Positions 32,952 through 40,932 of a stretch of 64,000 nucleotides of DNA are shown in pieces (position 1 is the stretch's first letter; the number at the start of each line of letters is the position of its first letter). A model generated the notes under the pieces. It ran no database searches and was not told where the DNA came from. It saw only the letters and a program-made list of their open reading frames with translations. The position numbers and the translations under genes were made by a program. The DNA comes from Thereva unica (taxonomy: Eukaryota > Arthropoda > Insecta > Diptera > Therevidae), in contig OX465281.1 in NCBI GenBank assembly GCA_949987705.1, positions 100,210,548-100,274,547 of the forward strand, read 5' to 3'.

Positions 32952-33464
32952 TCAGGTTTTTATAGTACTGATTTCAGCTTTGCATGATTGGTTACAAAAA
33001 TCCCCACCACTTTGTGTAAAGTTTTTCATATATAAATTAATTATTTTATTATCATTTAAACTGAAATCGCTCGAGGAGAATTGTGTTAAAAAATTCTTTA
33101 GTCTCTTTCCTCTACATCGAGAATATAAAAATACACAGCAATAATGTCCACAGGTTAATGAAAATTGTCCTTGCAAACGTTTTTTATTATTTAAAAAAGT
33201 CTTTGAATTATTTAAAAGAAATCTTTGAAAAAACTTATTGGTGGGATATCTTCCAAATGAGTCAAAGTACTCTGCAGGACCTTGTTTTGGGAAATAAAAT
33301 GCAACCCAATGAGTTCCGCCTTTATGTGATGGATCTGTATTAGCTATGACGCATGCTGGTTTTTTTATTTTTTGTGGTAGATGGTCGCATGGGAAGACTC
33401 CTCTAAAAATTTTGTTTGTTACACGATTATTTGTCAATGCAGTGGCAAGTTCGATCGTGTTCAT
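32952..33464 (-). CDS. Adenovirus-type cysteine protease (adenain/Ulp1 fold)
   Basis: 170 residues, ATG at 33464. The catalytic triad layout is visible: His52 in GGTHWVAFYF, Asp68 in EYFDSFG, Cys105 in LTCGHYCC, with Gln98/Gln100 before it for the oxyanion hole. The length is close to the family's usual 190-210. In adenoviruses and Polintons this enzyme cuts virion proteins during maturation; a candidate target site is in the protein at 35182-35700. Its ATG overlaps the stop of the upstream gene by 4 bases (ATGA), so both are probably read from one mRNA. Confidence 0.93.
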   Translation of the reverse strand: MNTIELATALTNNRVTNKIFRGVFPCDHLPQKIKKPACVIANTDPSHKGGTHWVAFYFPKQGPAEYFDSFGRYPTNKFFQRFLLNNSKTFLNNKKRLQGQFSLTCGHYCCVFLYSRCRGKRLKNFLTQFSSSDFSLNDNKIINLYMKNFTQSGGDFCNQSCKAEISTIKT

Positions 33465-33796
33465 TCTTGTTCACAGGTAAATGCTGCTTCTAAGTCAATG
33501 ACCTTGGTGAGAGATGTAACATAGTTATTTATAAACTCCTTAGTTGATGTACCACGAACAAAGATTGTCTTAAATTTCGCTAGAGTTTTTATAAGGTCTT
33601 CATCCATACGTTTTAGTTCAAGATTACCAAATTTACTTGATTGTTGTTCATTGCATTCCAAACTAGATGTTGGATATTTAAAAATTATTTCCTTTGTAAA
33701 CGTTTTATTTTGTACAGTGAATCCAGCTAAAGAGACTTTTTTAAAGAAGGTAAATTCACCTCCGCAAAAGTATTCCGCATTAATTAAACAGCTCAT
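33461..33796 (-). CDS. Small Polinton protein of unknown function (111 residues)
   Basis: The first ATG is at 33796 (MSCLINAEYF). It shares a layout with the protein at 31723-32199: KEIIFKYPTSS in the middle, FVRGTSTKEFINNY after it, and VIDLEAAF at the end. A TATATAAG box on the minus strand at 33856-33849 with about 30 bp to a likely start gives it a promoter; the protease gene follows with a 4-base overlap. No enzymatic motif can be named. It could be a partner or a reduced copy of a nuclease-like protein. Confidence 0.65.
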   Translation of the reverse strand: MSCLINAEYFCGGEFTFFKKVSLAGFTVQNKTFTKEIIFKYPTSSLECNEQQSSKFGNLELKRMDEDLIKTLAKFKTIFVRGTSTKEFINNYVTSLTKVIDLEAAFTCEQE

Positions 33797-33859
33797 TGTT
33801 ACTATAGTAAAGCAATTTGTCAACTAACAGTTTGTTGAAAGTATCCGTCTTATATAGAT

Positions 33860-35182
33860 TTAAAAGTTGGTGTAAACATTTCGATCCTTGTTAATTTCAA
33901 TGCTTCCATCGTACTCAGCATATACAATGCATGTCACACTATTTTTTAAAGCGTCTCTAAATTTTCCTTCAACTCGTACCGTCCCTTGATTTAGTAAATT
34001 GCCGCAAGTCGCGTTATATGAATTGTCTGTTGTTAAATCAAAAGCGAGAAGAAAACATCCCTTGTCAAATAATGTCTTGGATATTTGATGACCTTTATCG
34101 AAGTAATGAATACCTGTTCCTCTGAATAACGTATTGTATCCGCGTGTACTAATTGGATTTTCCTTTGAGTAGTCAAATTCGAGAGGTTGGTTTGGTATCT
34201 GTACACCATTCACGGATAAATTGAATCTGGTAATGTTGTTATGTTTAAAGTTGAAGGGGTTCTTTGTTCTTCTGCCAGTGTACGCATCATTGTCCACCAT
34301 TCCAAAAATTATTAGGTTCGGTAACTGTCCGATGACGATATTATCCAGTGAAAGTGTGAATGTGTTTGCTGGAATAGTGTAACTTTTAACTTCAACTCGC
34401 TTGTATGGGTATATGGCATTTGAACGCTGTAGAACTGTCTCATGTGCTAACAAAATATTCGGATTAACTGTCACGTGATTCATGTACATGGTTGCATCCA
34501 AGATTTTTAATTGTGGTGAGTCGGTCCCGTCCTTGGATAAAATATAAAATTCTGGTTTTTCAAGTGATAAAACTACACGTAAATCGACACCGTTTAATAG
34601 CAACTTATCTTGATTAAGCAAATCAGTATGGATTTTTCCCATCAATTCAACTACACTACTTTTATTAAAAAGTTTCTGACGATCTAAATAGCCTTGATGT
34701 AATTCAGCGACGGGTTTATCGATATCTGCAATTTCCGTGTCATCTTTGTCAAGATACCAGCCGACCGACTCCAAATGGGTAGATGCAGCATCTTTGCCAT
34801 AATTTAATAAATTTTCAATATAAGCGCGATAATTGTAATTGTGGTCGGTTTGAGCAATTGGTTTTCCATTCAAATATACAGTGCACTGTCGAAATATTGA
34901 GTGTAAAATGTTGTTTATTAAACCTGGTGCATCACCATCATCTGAATAAAGTTCTTCTTTTCCATCTTTTATTTTGATTAATTGTAATTTTAAACGAAGA
35001 TATATGCTAGATAAATCACGGTATGTATCTCCATGACCCAAAGTTACAAACTCTAGAACGGAGGAGTTGTCGAGTGAGGCTATTGGCTTATATGCTACTT
35101 CTTCTGTTTTCAAAATATTGCTTTGAACTGGTGGTGTGGAAAAAAGATCCAGTTCCGATTTCATGCATTCTTTGTACGACAT
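33860..35182 (-). CDS. Polinton major capsid protein (double jelly-roll)
   Basis: 440 residues, ATG at 35182. It matches the family often labelled F54H12.2-like in animal genomes, which is the Polinton double-jelly-roll major capsid. Signature stretches: ELDLFSTPPVQ, the GDTYRDLSSIYLRLK strand, INNILHSIFRQCTVYLNGK, NYNYRAYIENLLNYG, LLNGVDLRV, the IGQLPNLIIFGMV strand, NPFNFKHNNI, and the C-terminal VYAEYDGSIEINKDRNV. The length is typical. Trimers of such proteins build icosahedral shells. The start overlaps the stop of the gene upstream by one base (TAATG), suggesting coupled translation or a shared late transcript. Confidence 0.9.
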   Translation of the reverse strand: MSYKECMKSELDLFSTPPVQSNILKTEEVAYKPIASLDNSSVLEFVTLGHGDTYRDLSSIYLRLKLQLIKIKDGKEELYSDDGDAPGLINNILHSIFRQCTVYLNGKPIAQTDHNYNYRAYIENLLNYGKDAASTHLESVGWYLDKDDTEIADIDKPVAELHQGYLDRQKLFNKSSVVELMGKIHTDLLNQDKLLLNGVDLRVVLSLEKPEFYILSKDGTDSPQLKILDATMYMNHVTVNPNILLAHETVLQRSNAIYPYKRVEVKSYTIPANTFTLSLDNIVIGQLPNLIIFGMVDNDAYTGRRTKNPFNFKHNNITRFNLSVNGVQIPNQPLEFDYSKENPISTRGYNTLFRGTGIHYFDKGHQISKTLFDKGCFLLAFDLTTDNSYNATCGNLLNQGTVRVEGKFRDALKNSVTCIVYAEYDGSIEINKDRNVYTNF

Positions 35183-35700
35183 TATTTATCAAATATGTCC
35201 AGTATACGTTTACGTATCTTTCGTTTTGTTTTTAAAACCCTTGCTGTTATTCCTTTTCTTTGATTTTTAGTTTTGCAATTTCTCGTGTGTTTAGGTGTTT
35301 TTCCACGTCTCTTGCGTTTAACAGCTGGTTTTAAATGTAAAGTTGTAAACGGGTTGGGTCTTTTTATACCTGCACCGCTCATACCGTCAAACAGTTTATT
35401 TATACCTTTCTGCGCTAAATCTTGAACAGCAATTCGACCTTGTTCCTTTAAAATATCTTTAACTGACTTGTTGCTGATGTTTTTATCTTGTATTATAGCT
35501 TGTCCTGTTTTTACAGCCTGTTGTGCTAATGTTTTTAATCCTGATGTAGCTAGAGGTTTTAAGTGTCGAAATAATGCACTGAAGAAGCTACCGATTCCTC
35601 TTCCACGTTGATAAATAAGTGGACCACGATATAGTTCTCCAATATCTGACAGACCGCCGCCGCTTTGTATTAAATAATAACGTGTATAATAGGAATCCAT
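35182..35700 (-). CDS. Basic virion-like protein, possible pVI/pX-type minor component
   Basis: 172 residues, ATG at 35700. The N-terminus is glycine-rich (YYLIQSGGGLSDIG, YQRGRGIGSFFSALFRHL), the middle helical (residues 50-105), and the C-terminal 60 residues strongly basic (KRKRRGK, KTKRKIRKR). A protein of this design sits next to the capsid gene in many Polintons. MSGAG (near residue 109) fits the adenain consensus (M/I/L)-X-G-X|G, so the protease at 32952 may split it into a membrane-active N part and a basic DNA-binding C part; this is inference. TATAAATA on the minus strand at 35753-35746 lies upstream. Confidence 0.75.
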   Translation of the reverse strand: MDSYYTRYYLIQSGGGLSDIGELYRGPLIYQRGRGIGSFFSALFRHLKPLATSGLKTLAQQAVKTGQAIIQDKNISNKSVKDILKEQGRIAVQDLAQKGINKLFDGMSGAGIKRPNPFTTLHLKPAVKRKRRGKTPKHTRNCKTKNQRKGITARVLKTKRKIRKRILDIFDK

Positions 35701-35757
35701 CTCGTAATTCTATTTATACTATGCAAGAACAGCCTGTTGTGCAAATATTTATAGTTT

Positions 35758-37326
35758 TTATTGTCTCTTAAAATGAAGCATTACATATGTAGGAATATAA
35801 TTTGTTTTAAAGTCTACTAACTCCCCTTGATGATCAGTTATTTTTATAGAAATACTTTCAATAAAAGTTTTTTCAATAGGACAGTATTCTACATGCTCAA
35901 ATCTTAATATAGTACCACACTCTTGAATCGGTATTATTCGTAGATATCTTACTAGCTTGTCGCCTATAGCTCTAGGTTGTATTATATCAGTGTATATATG
36001 TATTATATTTTTCTCAGGGCAATCTTTTACAGTTTCCGGTGTACTTCTTGGTAATCGCAACATCAATTCTTTAATTGTTGTATCAAGAGAATTAATTTTT
36101 TCCATTATTGACATGTGCTCTTGGCGTAAGCCCGCAGTGTCAAATGACTCTTTTATTTCTGTCAACAAGGCATCAGGATTACGTTTGTTTTCAGGTGTTT
36201 GGAGAAATACATCTGTGATGAAGTTTGACAGATTATCTATGTTTGTATTAATAGGTACTGGTGTAGATAAAAATTCGCCCGAGCTTTGTTTTTCATATGG
36301 GACCTGCAAAATTTCACTGTTTTTAGTTATTTTCCGTTGCTCGGGTGCCTTTGCTTTGAGTGAATCTTTCTTTAGTCTATTCAATATTTCAAAAATTGTA
36401 TTTTTAATTTCAATAATTCGCTTATGTTTTTCTTCTTCGCTAAGTTGTTTATCGTCAAAGTGTAAATTGGCTAAAAGCAATGTCATGAGATCTTTAACAT
36501 TCAAGTGTGAGGGTAGTGGTTTTTTTATTTTTATCGTAACACCCAACTCCTCTAAACGGAGTTCGAATACATCATGCTTCTTTTCACTACCTTTTTTCTC
36601 TTTATTTTCAGTTGTTTTTATGCTAGCCGTTGGATGTGTATAATTGTCTATTGTATTCTTCAAAACAGGATGTTTTCTATTCTTCCTAGGAACTTGACCA
36701 AATACATCATCAACAAAATCTTCAATTGATTCATAGTTCTTATATTTCAACACAACGTTTTCTGAAGTCTTTTTTCCTTGATATATGTGCAATATGTATT
36801 CGTCTGGCTCCTGCTTATACTTTATTTCAGGGATAACTTCATTAAAGTGGTCATCTTCTAAGCGCTTCCACATTTTCGATTTAACATCATTCAAGTACAT
36901 GGTATACCATGAAGGTGTAACTGCATTATAAAATGTTAATAAAAATGCTGAAAGGTTTATTTGTCCAGGTCTGTAACTAACTTGTTCAAGATTTTCTGGT
37001 GTCCATTCAAGTTTTACATTTTCATTTATTTTGATGCTAAGTATTTTAAAATCCTTTTGATGTTGCTTTCTAGTTTCCTTTAACTGGTCATATTCACGCC
37101 TCACTCGTTTACGCACATTTCCCCCGTTGTTGGAGATTGCACGTTTTGTTATTTCAAAATTTGGTAATGCAATTTCAGTTATTCCAACACGCCAGTTTCC
37201 ATGAAACTTGCATGGTTTCGCAAGCGCATTTGTAAAAGCCGATAGCGTATTTTCTGGGTAAAATTGCATAGAGTTATTACTCAAAAGGCATACATAAAAA
37301 TCATTTTCTTTTATTTCCACCGGCAT
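35758..37326 (-). CDS. Penton-like minor capsid protein of the Polinton
   Basis: 522 residues, ATG at 37326. The N-terminal part (FYVCLLSNNSMQFYPENT, NWRVGITEIALPNFE) and the C-terminal part (IHIYTDIIQPRAIGDKLV, YLRIIPI, FEHVEYCPIEKTFIESI, VMLHFKRQ at the end) match the single-jelly-roll vertex protein of Polintons. A long charged middle (residues 230-400) is typical of the insect versions. It should form the fivefold vertices of the shell. It starts 3 bp after the stop of the upstream gene, in the tight late-type block. Confidence 0.85.
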   Translation of the reverse strand: MPVEIKENDFYVCLLSNNSMQFYPENTLSAFTNALAKPCKFHGNWRVGITEIALPNFEITKRAISNNGGNVRKRVRREYDQLKETRKQHQKDFKILSIKINENVKLEWTPENLEQVSYRPGQINLSAFLLTFYNAVTPSWYTMYLNDVKSKMWKRLEDDHFNEVIPEIKYKQEPDEYILHIYQGKKTSENVVLKYKNYESIEDFVDDVFGQVPRKNRKHPVLKNTIDNYTHPTASIKTTENKEKKGSEKKHDVFELRLEELGVTIKIKKPLPSHLNVKDLMTLLLANLHFDDKQLSEEEKHKRIIEIKNTIFEILNRLKKDSLKAKAPEQRKITKNSEILQVPYEKQSSGEFLSTPVPINTNIDNLSNFITDVFLQTPENKRNPDALLTEIKESFDTAGLRQEHMSIMEKINSLDTTIKELMLRLPRSTPETVKDCPEKNIIHIYTDIIQPRAIGDKLVRYLRIIPIQECGTILRFEHVEYCPIEKTFIESISIKITDHQGELVDFKTNYIPTYVMLHFKRQ

Positions 37327-37329
37327 TGT

Positions 37330-38133
37330 TTACAGTCTTTCCCAAGGAATGTCAGAAGTACTTGCAGGTCTATCCTTTTTAGTCTTCAAACGCTCACTCT
37401 GTCTAGTACCGAGCTTGCGTAAAGGAAATGAAAGCATATATTGACCAGATTCTAGCTGAGAGGGTATTAATATAGACTGTTTCTGGGCTGCTTTTTGTTT
37501 TTCACTTTGTTCTAATTCGTCTATATGTTCGCTAGCTTCATCGGGACTCATAGCCGCAGGTACAGTATACTGAGTTACACCATCCTCAGCTGTGATTATT
37601 TTATAATCCTTTTCACGTGCATTAGGTGGAGCTGTTGTTCTTAGTAATTTTGGTGGTGGTCTTAGAGTTTTTGCTATTCCGCTAGCTGATAATCGTCTTT
37701 TAGCGGCTGGTGATAAAGATCTTCTTGGTGGGGTTATGTTATGTGCTTCTTCAAAGACTTCTTCTTCAGCTAGGAAATCCTTTGCTGGTGGTGGTGAAGT
37801 CTGTGTTAACACATCATCTTTAAAAATAATTTTCGTTTGTGTGGTACTATCTCTTAAACTTTTTTGTTTGACATTATGTTCACGTGGCAAGTATAAATTT
37901 GTTTCTTTATTAAGCGTTCGTTTGGATTTCCTATTGTGATTTAAAAAGGAAATTAGTTGGTTTCGATAGCTATACCATTTTTCCGAATCATTCATGTCTT
38001 TATTCTGCAGTATTTTATTCATTGCTCTATCAAAAATGGACTGATTTGCGGACATTTCAATTTCATCTTTAAGCCTGTTGTAAACTTCTGGCGACAGAAG
38101 TAGCATCTTGTTAAGTCCATTATTTCTATGCAT
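37330..38133 (-). CDS. Polinton structural-type protein of unknown function (267 residues)
   Basis: The first ATG is at 38133 (MHRNNGLNK); the frame continues upstream only through a TTG. The N-terminal block LNKMLLLSPEVYNRLKDE is shared by proteins in this position in other animal Polintons. The remainder is low-complexity: Pro/Ser/Arg-rich (TPPRRSLSPAAKRRLSASG) and charged. There is a WYSYRNQLISFL helix-like segment near residue 55. The role is unknown; position inside the capsid block suggests a virion or assembly protein. It overlaps the gene upstream by 8 bases. Confidence 0.7.
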   Translation of the reverse strand: MHRNNGLNKMLLLSPEVYNRLKDEIEMSANQSIFDRAMNKILQNKDMNDSEKWYSYRNQLISFLNHNRKSKRTLNKETNLYLPREHNVKQKSLRDSTTQTKIIFKDDVLTQTSPPPAKDFLAEEEVFEEAHNITPPRRSLSPAAKRRLSASGIAKTLRPPPKLLRTTAPPNAREKDYKIITAEDGVTQYTVPAAMSPDEASEHIDELEQSEKQKAAQKQSILIPSQLESGQYMLSFPLRKLGTRQSERLKTKKDRPASTSDIPWERL

Positions 38134-38479
38134 ATTTTTCAATTAATGAGCCAATAACTCCTGATAGTACACTTCCTAATAAAACTGGTAAAAAACCTCC
38201 TCGTTGTACTAGTATTTTACGCTGTTTAGCAACAGATCTCTTTGCGCAAATCAATTTACGCATGTCCTTTTTATACTTACACAGTGAGTTGTAGATATTT
38301 CCATGCGGCATATGATTACCTTTTAAGGTGTTGAGCGTAATTTCACAAAGAGTTTTTATAACCTCAGGGTCAGCATTTTGTATGATGGACTTTCTTAGAT
38401 TTGGTTTAGCCTTTTTAAGCACATATAGCATATGCTTGTTGTCCCTTAATCGTTTCATTCGTGACACCATTCTTACCAT
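38126..38479 (-). CDS. Small basic protein with hydrophobic C-terminus, Polinton virion-type
   Basis: 117 residues, ATG at 38479. Basic throughout (RMKRLRDNKH, KKDMRKLICAKRSVAKQRK) with PEVIKTLCEITLNTLKGN in the middle and a hydrophobic tail beginning RGGFLPVLLGSVLSGVIGSL. This pattern is widespread in metazoan Polintons between the ATPase and capsid genes; the tail could bind or disturb membranes as adenovirus pVI does, which is inference. It overlaps the ATPase gene by 65 bases in another frame and the next gene by 8. Confidence 0.75.
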   Translation of the reverse strand: MVRMVSRMKRLRDNKHMLYVLKKAKPNLRKSIIQNADPEVIKTLCEITLNTLKGNHMPHGNIYNSLCKYKKDMRKLICAKRSVAKQRKILVQRGGFLPVLLGSVLSGVIGSLIEKYA

Positions 38480-39107
38480 TTAAAGAATTTTGCGGACAAA
38501 AACAGGTTACAAAGTGTTTATTAAATATATCAGTTCGAAATCTTAAGATGTCGTTAATGTCTTGAGTTAAATCAATAAGCAAATACCCATAAGGCATTTG
38601 AGTTATCTCTTTATATATTCTCACAAGTTCTAAACTATTTTCTGGGTAAATTTGTCGAGCCAGATGTGTAAATTGACTTTTATCCCGAGGATTTTTAAAT
38701 ACAACAAGATATTTACAATTGAGCGATATATCACGACTGAATTTTCCCTGATGAAATACGTTTTGTGTCACAAGAATTACTGAGAAATTACGATGATGAG
38801 ACCCCTTAGTGAACAGTTCACAAACTTCTTTACTATATGCATTTAACATCATGTCATCTATAACAATCAACGTTGGTTCGTTTACGTGATTTACAAACTC
38901 CTCCGGTATAGCATTTAAATATTCAATATTTTGTAGTTTAATATCTGTTGGCAGTGCACCGTGTTCTGCATTGCACCATATAATTTTTCTAATTTGCGGT
39001 TGTATAAATACCTTATTAGTATTAAGAAGATTTTTTATAAATGTTGTTTTGCCGCATCCCGATGGCCCCGCAACCATCATTGTAAATGGGTGATTAAACT
39101 TGATCAT
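38415..39107 (-). CDS. DNA-packaging ATPase, FtsK/HerA (A32-like) type
   Basis: 230 residues, ATG at 39107; the frame upstream has no other ATG. Walker A AGPSGCGKTTF (residues 13-23), Walker B LIVIDDMM (near residue 85), a sensor-like VILVTQNVFHQG. These are the marks of the genome-packaging ATPases of poxvirus A32, adenovirus-like and Polinton elements. It would pump the element's DNA into the capsid. Its promoter is shared face to face with integrase in only 55 bp. Confidence 0.92.
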   Translation of the reverse strand: MIKFNHPFTMMVAGPSGCGKTTFIKNLLNTNKVFIQPQIRKIIWCNAEHGALPTDIKLQNIEYLNAIPEEFVNHVNEPTLIVIDDMMLNAYSKEVCELFTKGSHHRNFSVILVTQNVFHQGKFSRDISLNCKYLVVFKNPRDKSQFTHLARQIYPENSLELVRIYKEITQMPYGYLLIDLTQDINDILRFRTDIFNKHFVTCFCPQNSLNGKNGVTNETIKGQQAYAICA

Positions 39108-39162
39108 TCTTGCTTTGTATATAAACTGGTCATTCAACGCAGGTATTTATACATTCCGTACA
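39108..39162. promoter_or_regulatory. Compact divergent promoter between ATPase and integrase
   Basis: 55 bp between two ATGs. Plus-strand TATATAAA at 39118-39125 serves integrase; minus-strand TATAAATA at 39151-39144 serves the ATPase. Each box lies in the other gene's leader. TCATTC and ACATTCC initiator-like sites are near the expected starts. Confidence 0.7.
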
Positions 39163-40077
39163 ATGAGCAGAAGACAGATAATCAACGAACTGCATAAATC
39201 AGCGCGAAAAAATTTTAAACGTCGACATGTCACTACCAAAGGTATAGATGATTTGTGGCAGGCAGACTTGGTCGAAATGGGTTCTTACTCATCAGAAAAT
39301 CATGGGTTTCGTTTTCTTCTCACTGTGATTGATAGCTTTTCAAAGTATGCATGGACACGACCTTTAAAATCTAAAAAGGCATCAGAAGTTGTAAAAGCAG
39401 TGAAGTCGATTTTTAATACAGGACGCATTCCAAGAAACTTACAAACCGATGATGGAAAAGAGTTTTTTAATAAACCGTTTCGTCAACTGATGAAAGATTA
39501 CGAAATAAACCATTATTCCAGCTACAGTACTTTGAAAGCCTCAATTGTAGAAAGATTTAACAGAACGTTGAAAAATATGATGTGGAAAGAATTCAGCATG
39601 AATGGCAATTATCGTTGGATTAGCATGTTGACCAAGTTGACAGATGACTACAATACAACAAAACATCGTACGATTAAGATGAGACCTGTAGATGTTGGGC
39701 CGCGTAACGAAAAACGTTTATTATCCGTGTATAAACAACCTAAAATAAAATCAAAGTCTAAATACAAAGAAGGTGATTTTGTCCGTATAAGTAGATATAA
39801 GCATGTATTCGAAAAAGGCTATACACCTAATTGGTCCACAGAGATATTTAAAATAAAAGAAGTTAAACCTGTTTACCCGACAACATATATTCTCGAAGAT
39901 TACCAAGGAAATATAATTCAAGGTAGATTCTATGAACCAGAAATAGCTCCTGTGAAAAACCCTGATGTATATTTAGTAGAAAAGGTTATAAAAAGACGGG
40001 GTAATCAAGTTCTAGTGAAGTGGCTTGGTTTTCCATCAAAACACAATACTTGGATTAATATAAAAGACGTGATATAA
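39163..40077 (+). CDS. Polinton integrase with C-terminal chromodomain
   Basis: 304 residues from the first ATG, 39163. Catalytic DDE residues: Asp35 (LWQADLVEMG), Asp96 (LQTDDGKEF), Glu130 (SIVERFNRTLK), spacing 33 between the last two, as in retroviral-type integrases. The residues YLVEKVIKRR and VLVKWLGFPSKHNTW (about 270-300) form a chromodomain, which may direct insertion by reading histone marks. No N-terminal zinc finger is seen. It would produce the 6-bp duplications seen at both ends. Confidence 0.95.
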   Translation: MSRRQIINELHKSARKNFKRRHVTTKGIDDLWQADLVEMGSYSSENHGFRFLLTVIDSFSKYAWTRPLKSKKASEVVKAVKSIFNTGRIPRNLQTDDGKEFFNKPFRQLMKDYEINHYSSYSTLKASIVERFNRTLKNMMWKEFSMNGNYRWISMLTKLTDDYNTTKHRTIKMRPVDVGPRNEKRLLSVYKQPKIKSKSKYKEGDFVRISRYKHVFEKGYTPNWSTEIFKIKEVKPVYPTTYILEDYQGNIIQGRFYEPEIAPVKNPDVYLVEKVIKRRGNQVLVKWLGFPSKHNTWINIKDVI

Positions 40078-40098
40078 AACCTGTTACACTCATTCAAA

Positions 40099-40476
40099 AT
40101 GTTAAACTTGAAACAAGAATACGATCGTTTGAAAACATTCGATAATCTAGCAATAGACTTAGATACAGCAGACCAGCTAGCGAAAAGTGGATTTTTTTAC
40201 ACAAACATTAAAGACCGTGTTCAATGTTACTTTTGTTCTCTGCAGATAAATGCTATGAGTTGTGCATCGGATGTAGATTTCGATCATAGACATCGTTCAC
40301 CACACTGTATCTATGCTAATAGAATAGACGAATGCGGACGATTCAAAGATCAGTTAGCACCACTTACAGAACAACCTAAATCAAAAATGATACTTTGTAC
40401 ATTTAACACTATGAAATTTTTAGCTGGTATTTTATTCGTTTTAGCAATTCATTATTATTTCCACGAGCAGATATGA
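40099..40476 (+). CDS. BIR-domain (IAP-like) protein with C-terminal membrane anchor
   Basis: 125 residues, ATG at 40099. Residues 9-74 form one BIR: RLKTFDNLAI, LAKSGFFYT, then zinc ligands Cys43, Cys46 (VQCYFCSLQI), His63 and Cys70 (DHRHRSPHC). The usual Trp after the Cys pair is missing (INAMSC). There is no RING finger; instead a hydrophobic C-terminal segment (FLAGILFVLAIHYYF, residues 105-122) predicts a tail anchor. BIR proteins of insects and insect DNA viruses bind caspases or their antagonists and block apoptosis; a similar role here is inference. Its stop overlaps the next start (ATGA). Confidence 0.85.
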   Translation: MLNLKQEYDRLKTFDNLAIDLDTADQLAKSGFFYTNIKDRVQCYFCSLQINAMSCASDVDFDHRHRSPHCIYANRIDECGRFKDQLAPLTEQPKSKMILCTFNTMKFLAGILFVLAIHYYFHEQI

Positions 40477-40700
40477 GGAAGAAAATAAGTTTCAATGAAG
40501 ACCCACAAGTTAAATATATGGTAGTATGGAGTTTCGCATACAGACAAAGCAGGAAAGGACCATGGGAGCAGTATGCAGTGAATACATTTAGATTTAAAAA
40601 CAGAATTTCACAACTGAGTGTAATAATAAATCCGGTTTTAGAGAGTAAAATAAAAATGTTTAACAAGTACCATATTGATTTTATTATGATCACTCCCTAG
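40473..40700 (+). CDS. Small conserved Polinton protein of unknown function (75 residues)
   Basis: ATG at 40473, overlapping the BIR gene's stop by 4 bases. Pattern: SFNEDPQVKYMVVWSFAYRQ, then KGPWEQYAV and FRFKNRISQL. Similar short proteins with W-x-F-A-Y-R and P-W-E-Q occur in other insect Polintons, so it is probably real. Function unknown. Confidence 0.65.
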   Translation: MRKKISFNEDPQVKYMVVWSFAYRQSRKGPWEQYAVNTFRFKNRISQLSVIINPVLESKIKMFNKYHIDFIMITP

Positions 40701-40932
40701 TCGTTTTTCAGGTTTCGCTTTGAGCTCCTATAGGAACCAATGCTTGCATGCTTGCAGAGTGAAAGTTCCACCACAACGGCCCATTAGTGCGTAGAGGTAA
40801 ATGACCACGCGTCAGCTTTGCAGTCATGCGCACTTTCCACTCTCGCTTTTTCTTCCACTCCACACCTGTCGATTCCCCCACAGACAAACCAAGCCGCACC
40901 TGCAAACCAAACTAGAGGCCGCCGTGTCGGAC
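40701..40932. other. Spacer between last Polinton gene and right TIR
   Basis: 232 bp without a gene or repeat that I can identify. Confidence 0.6.
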
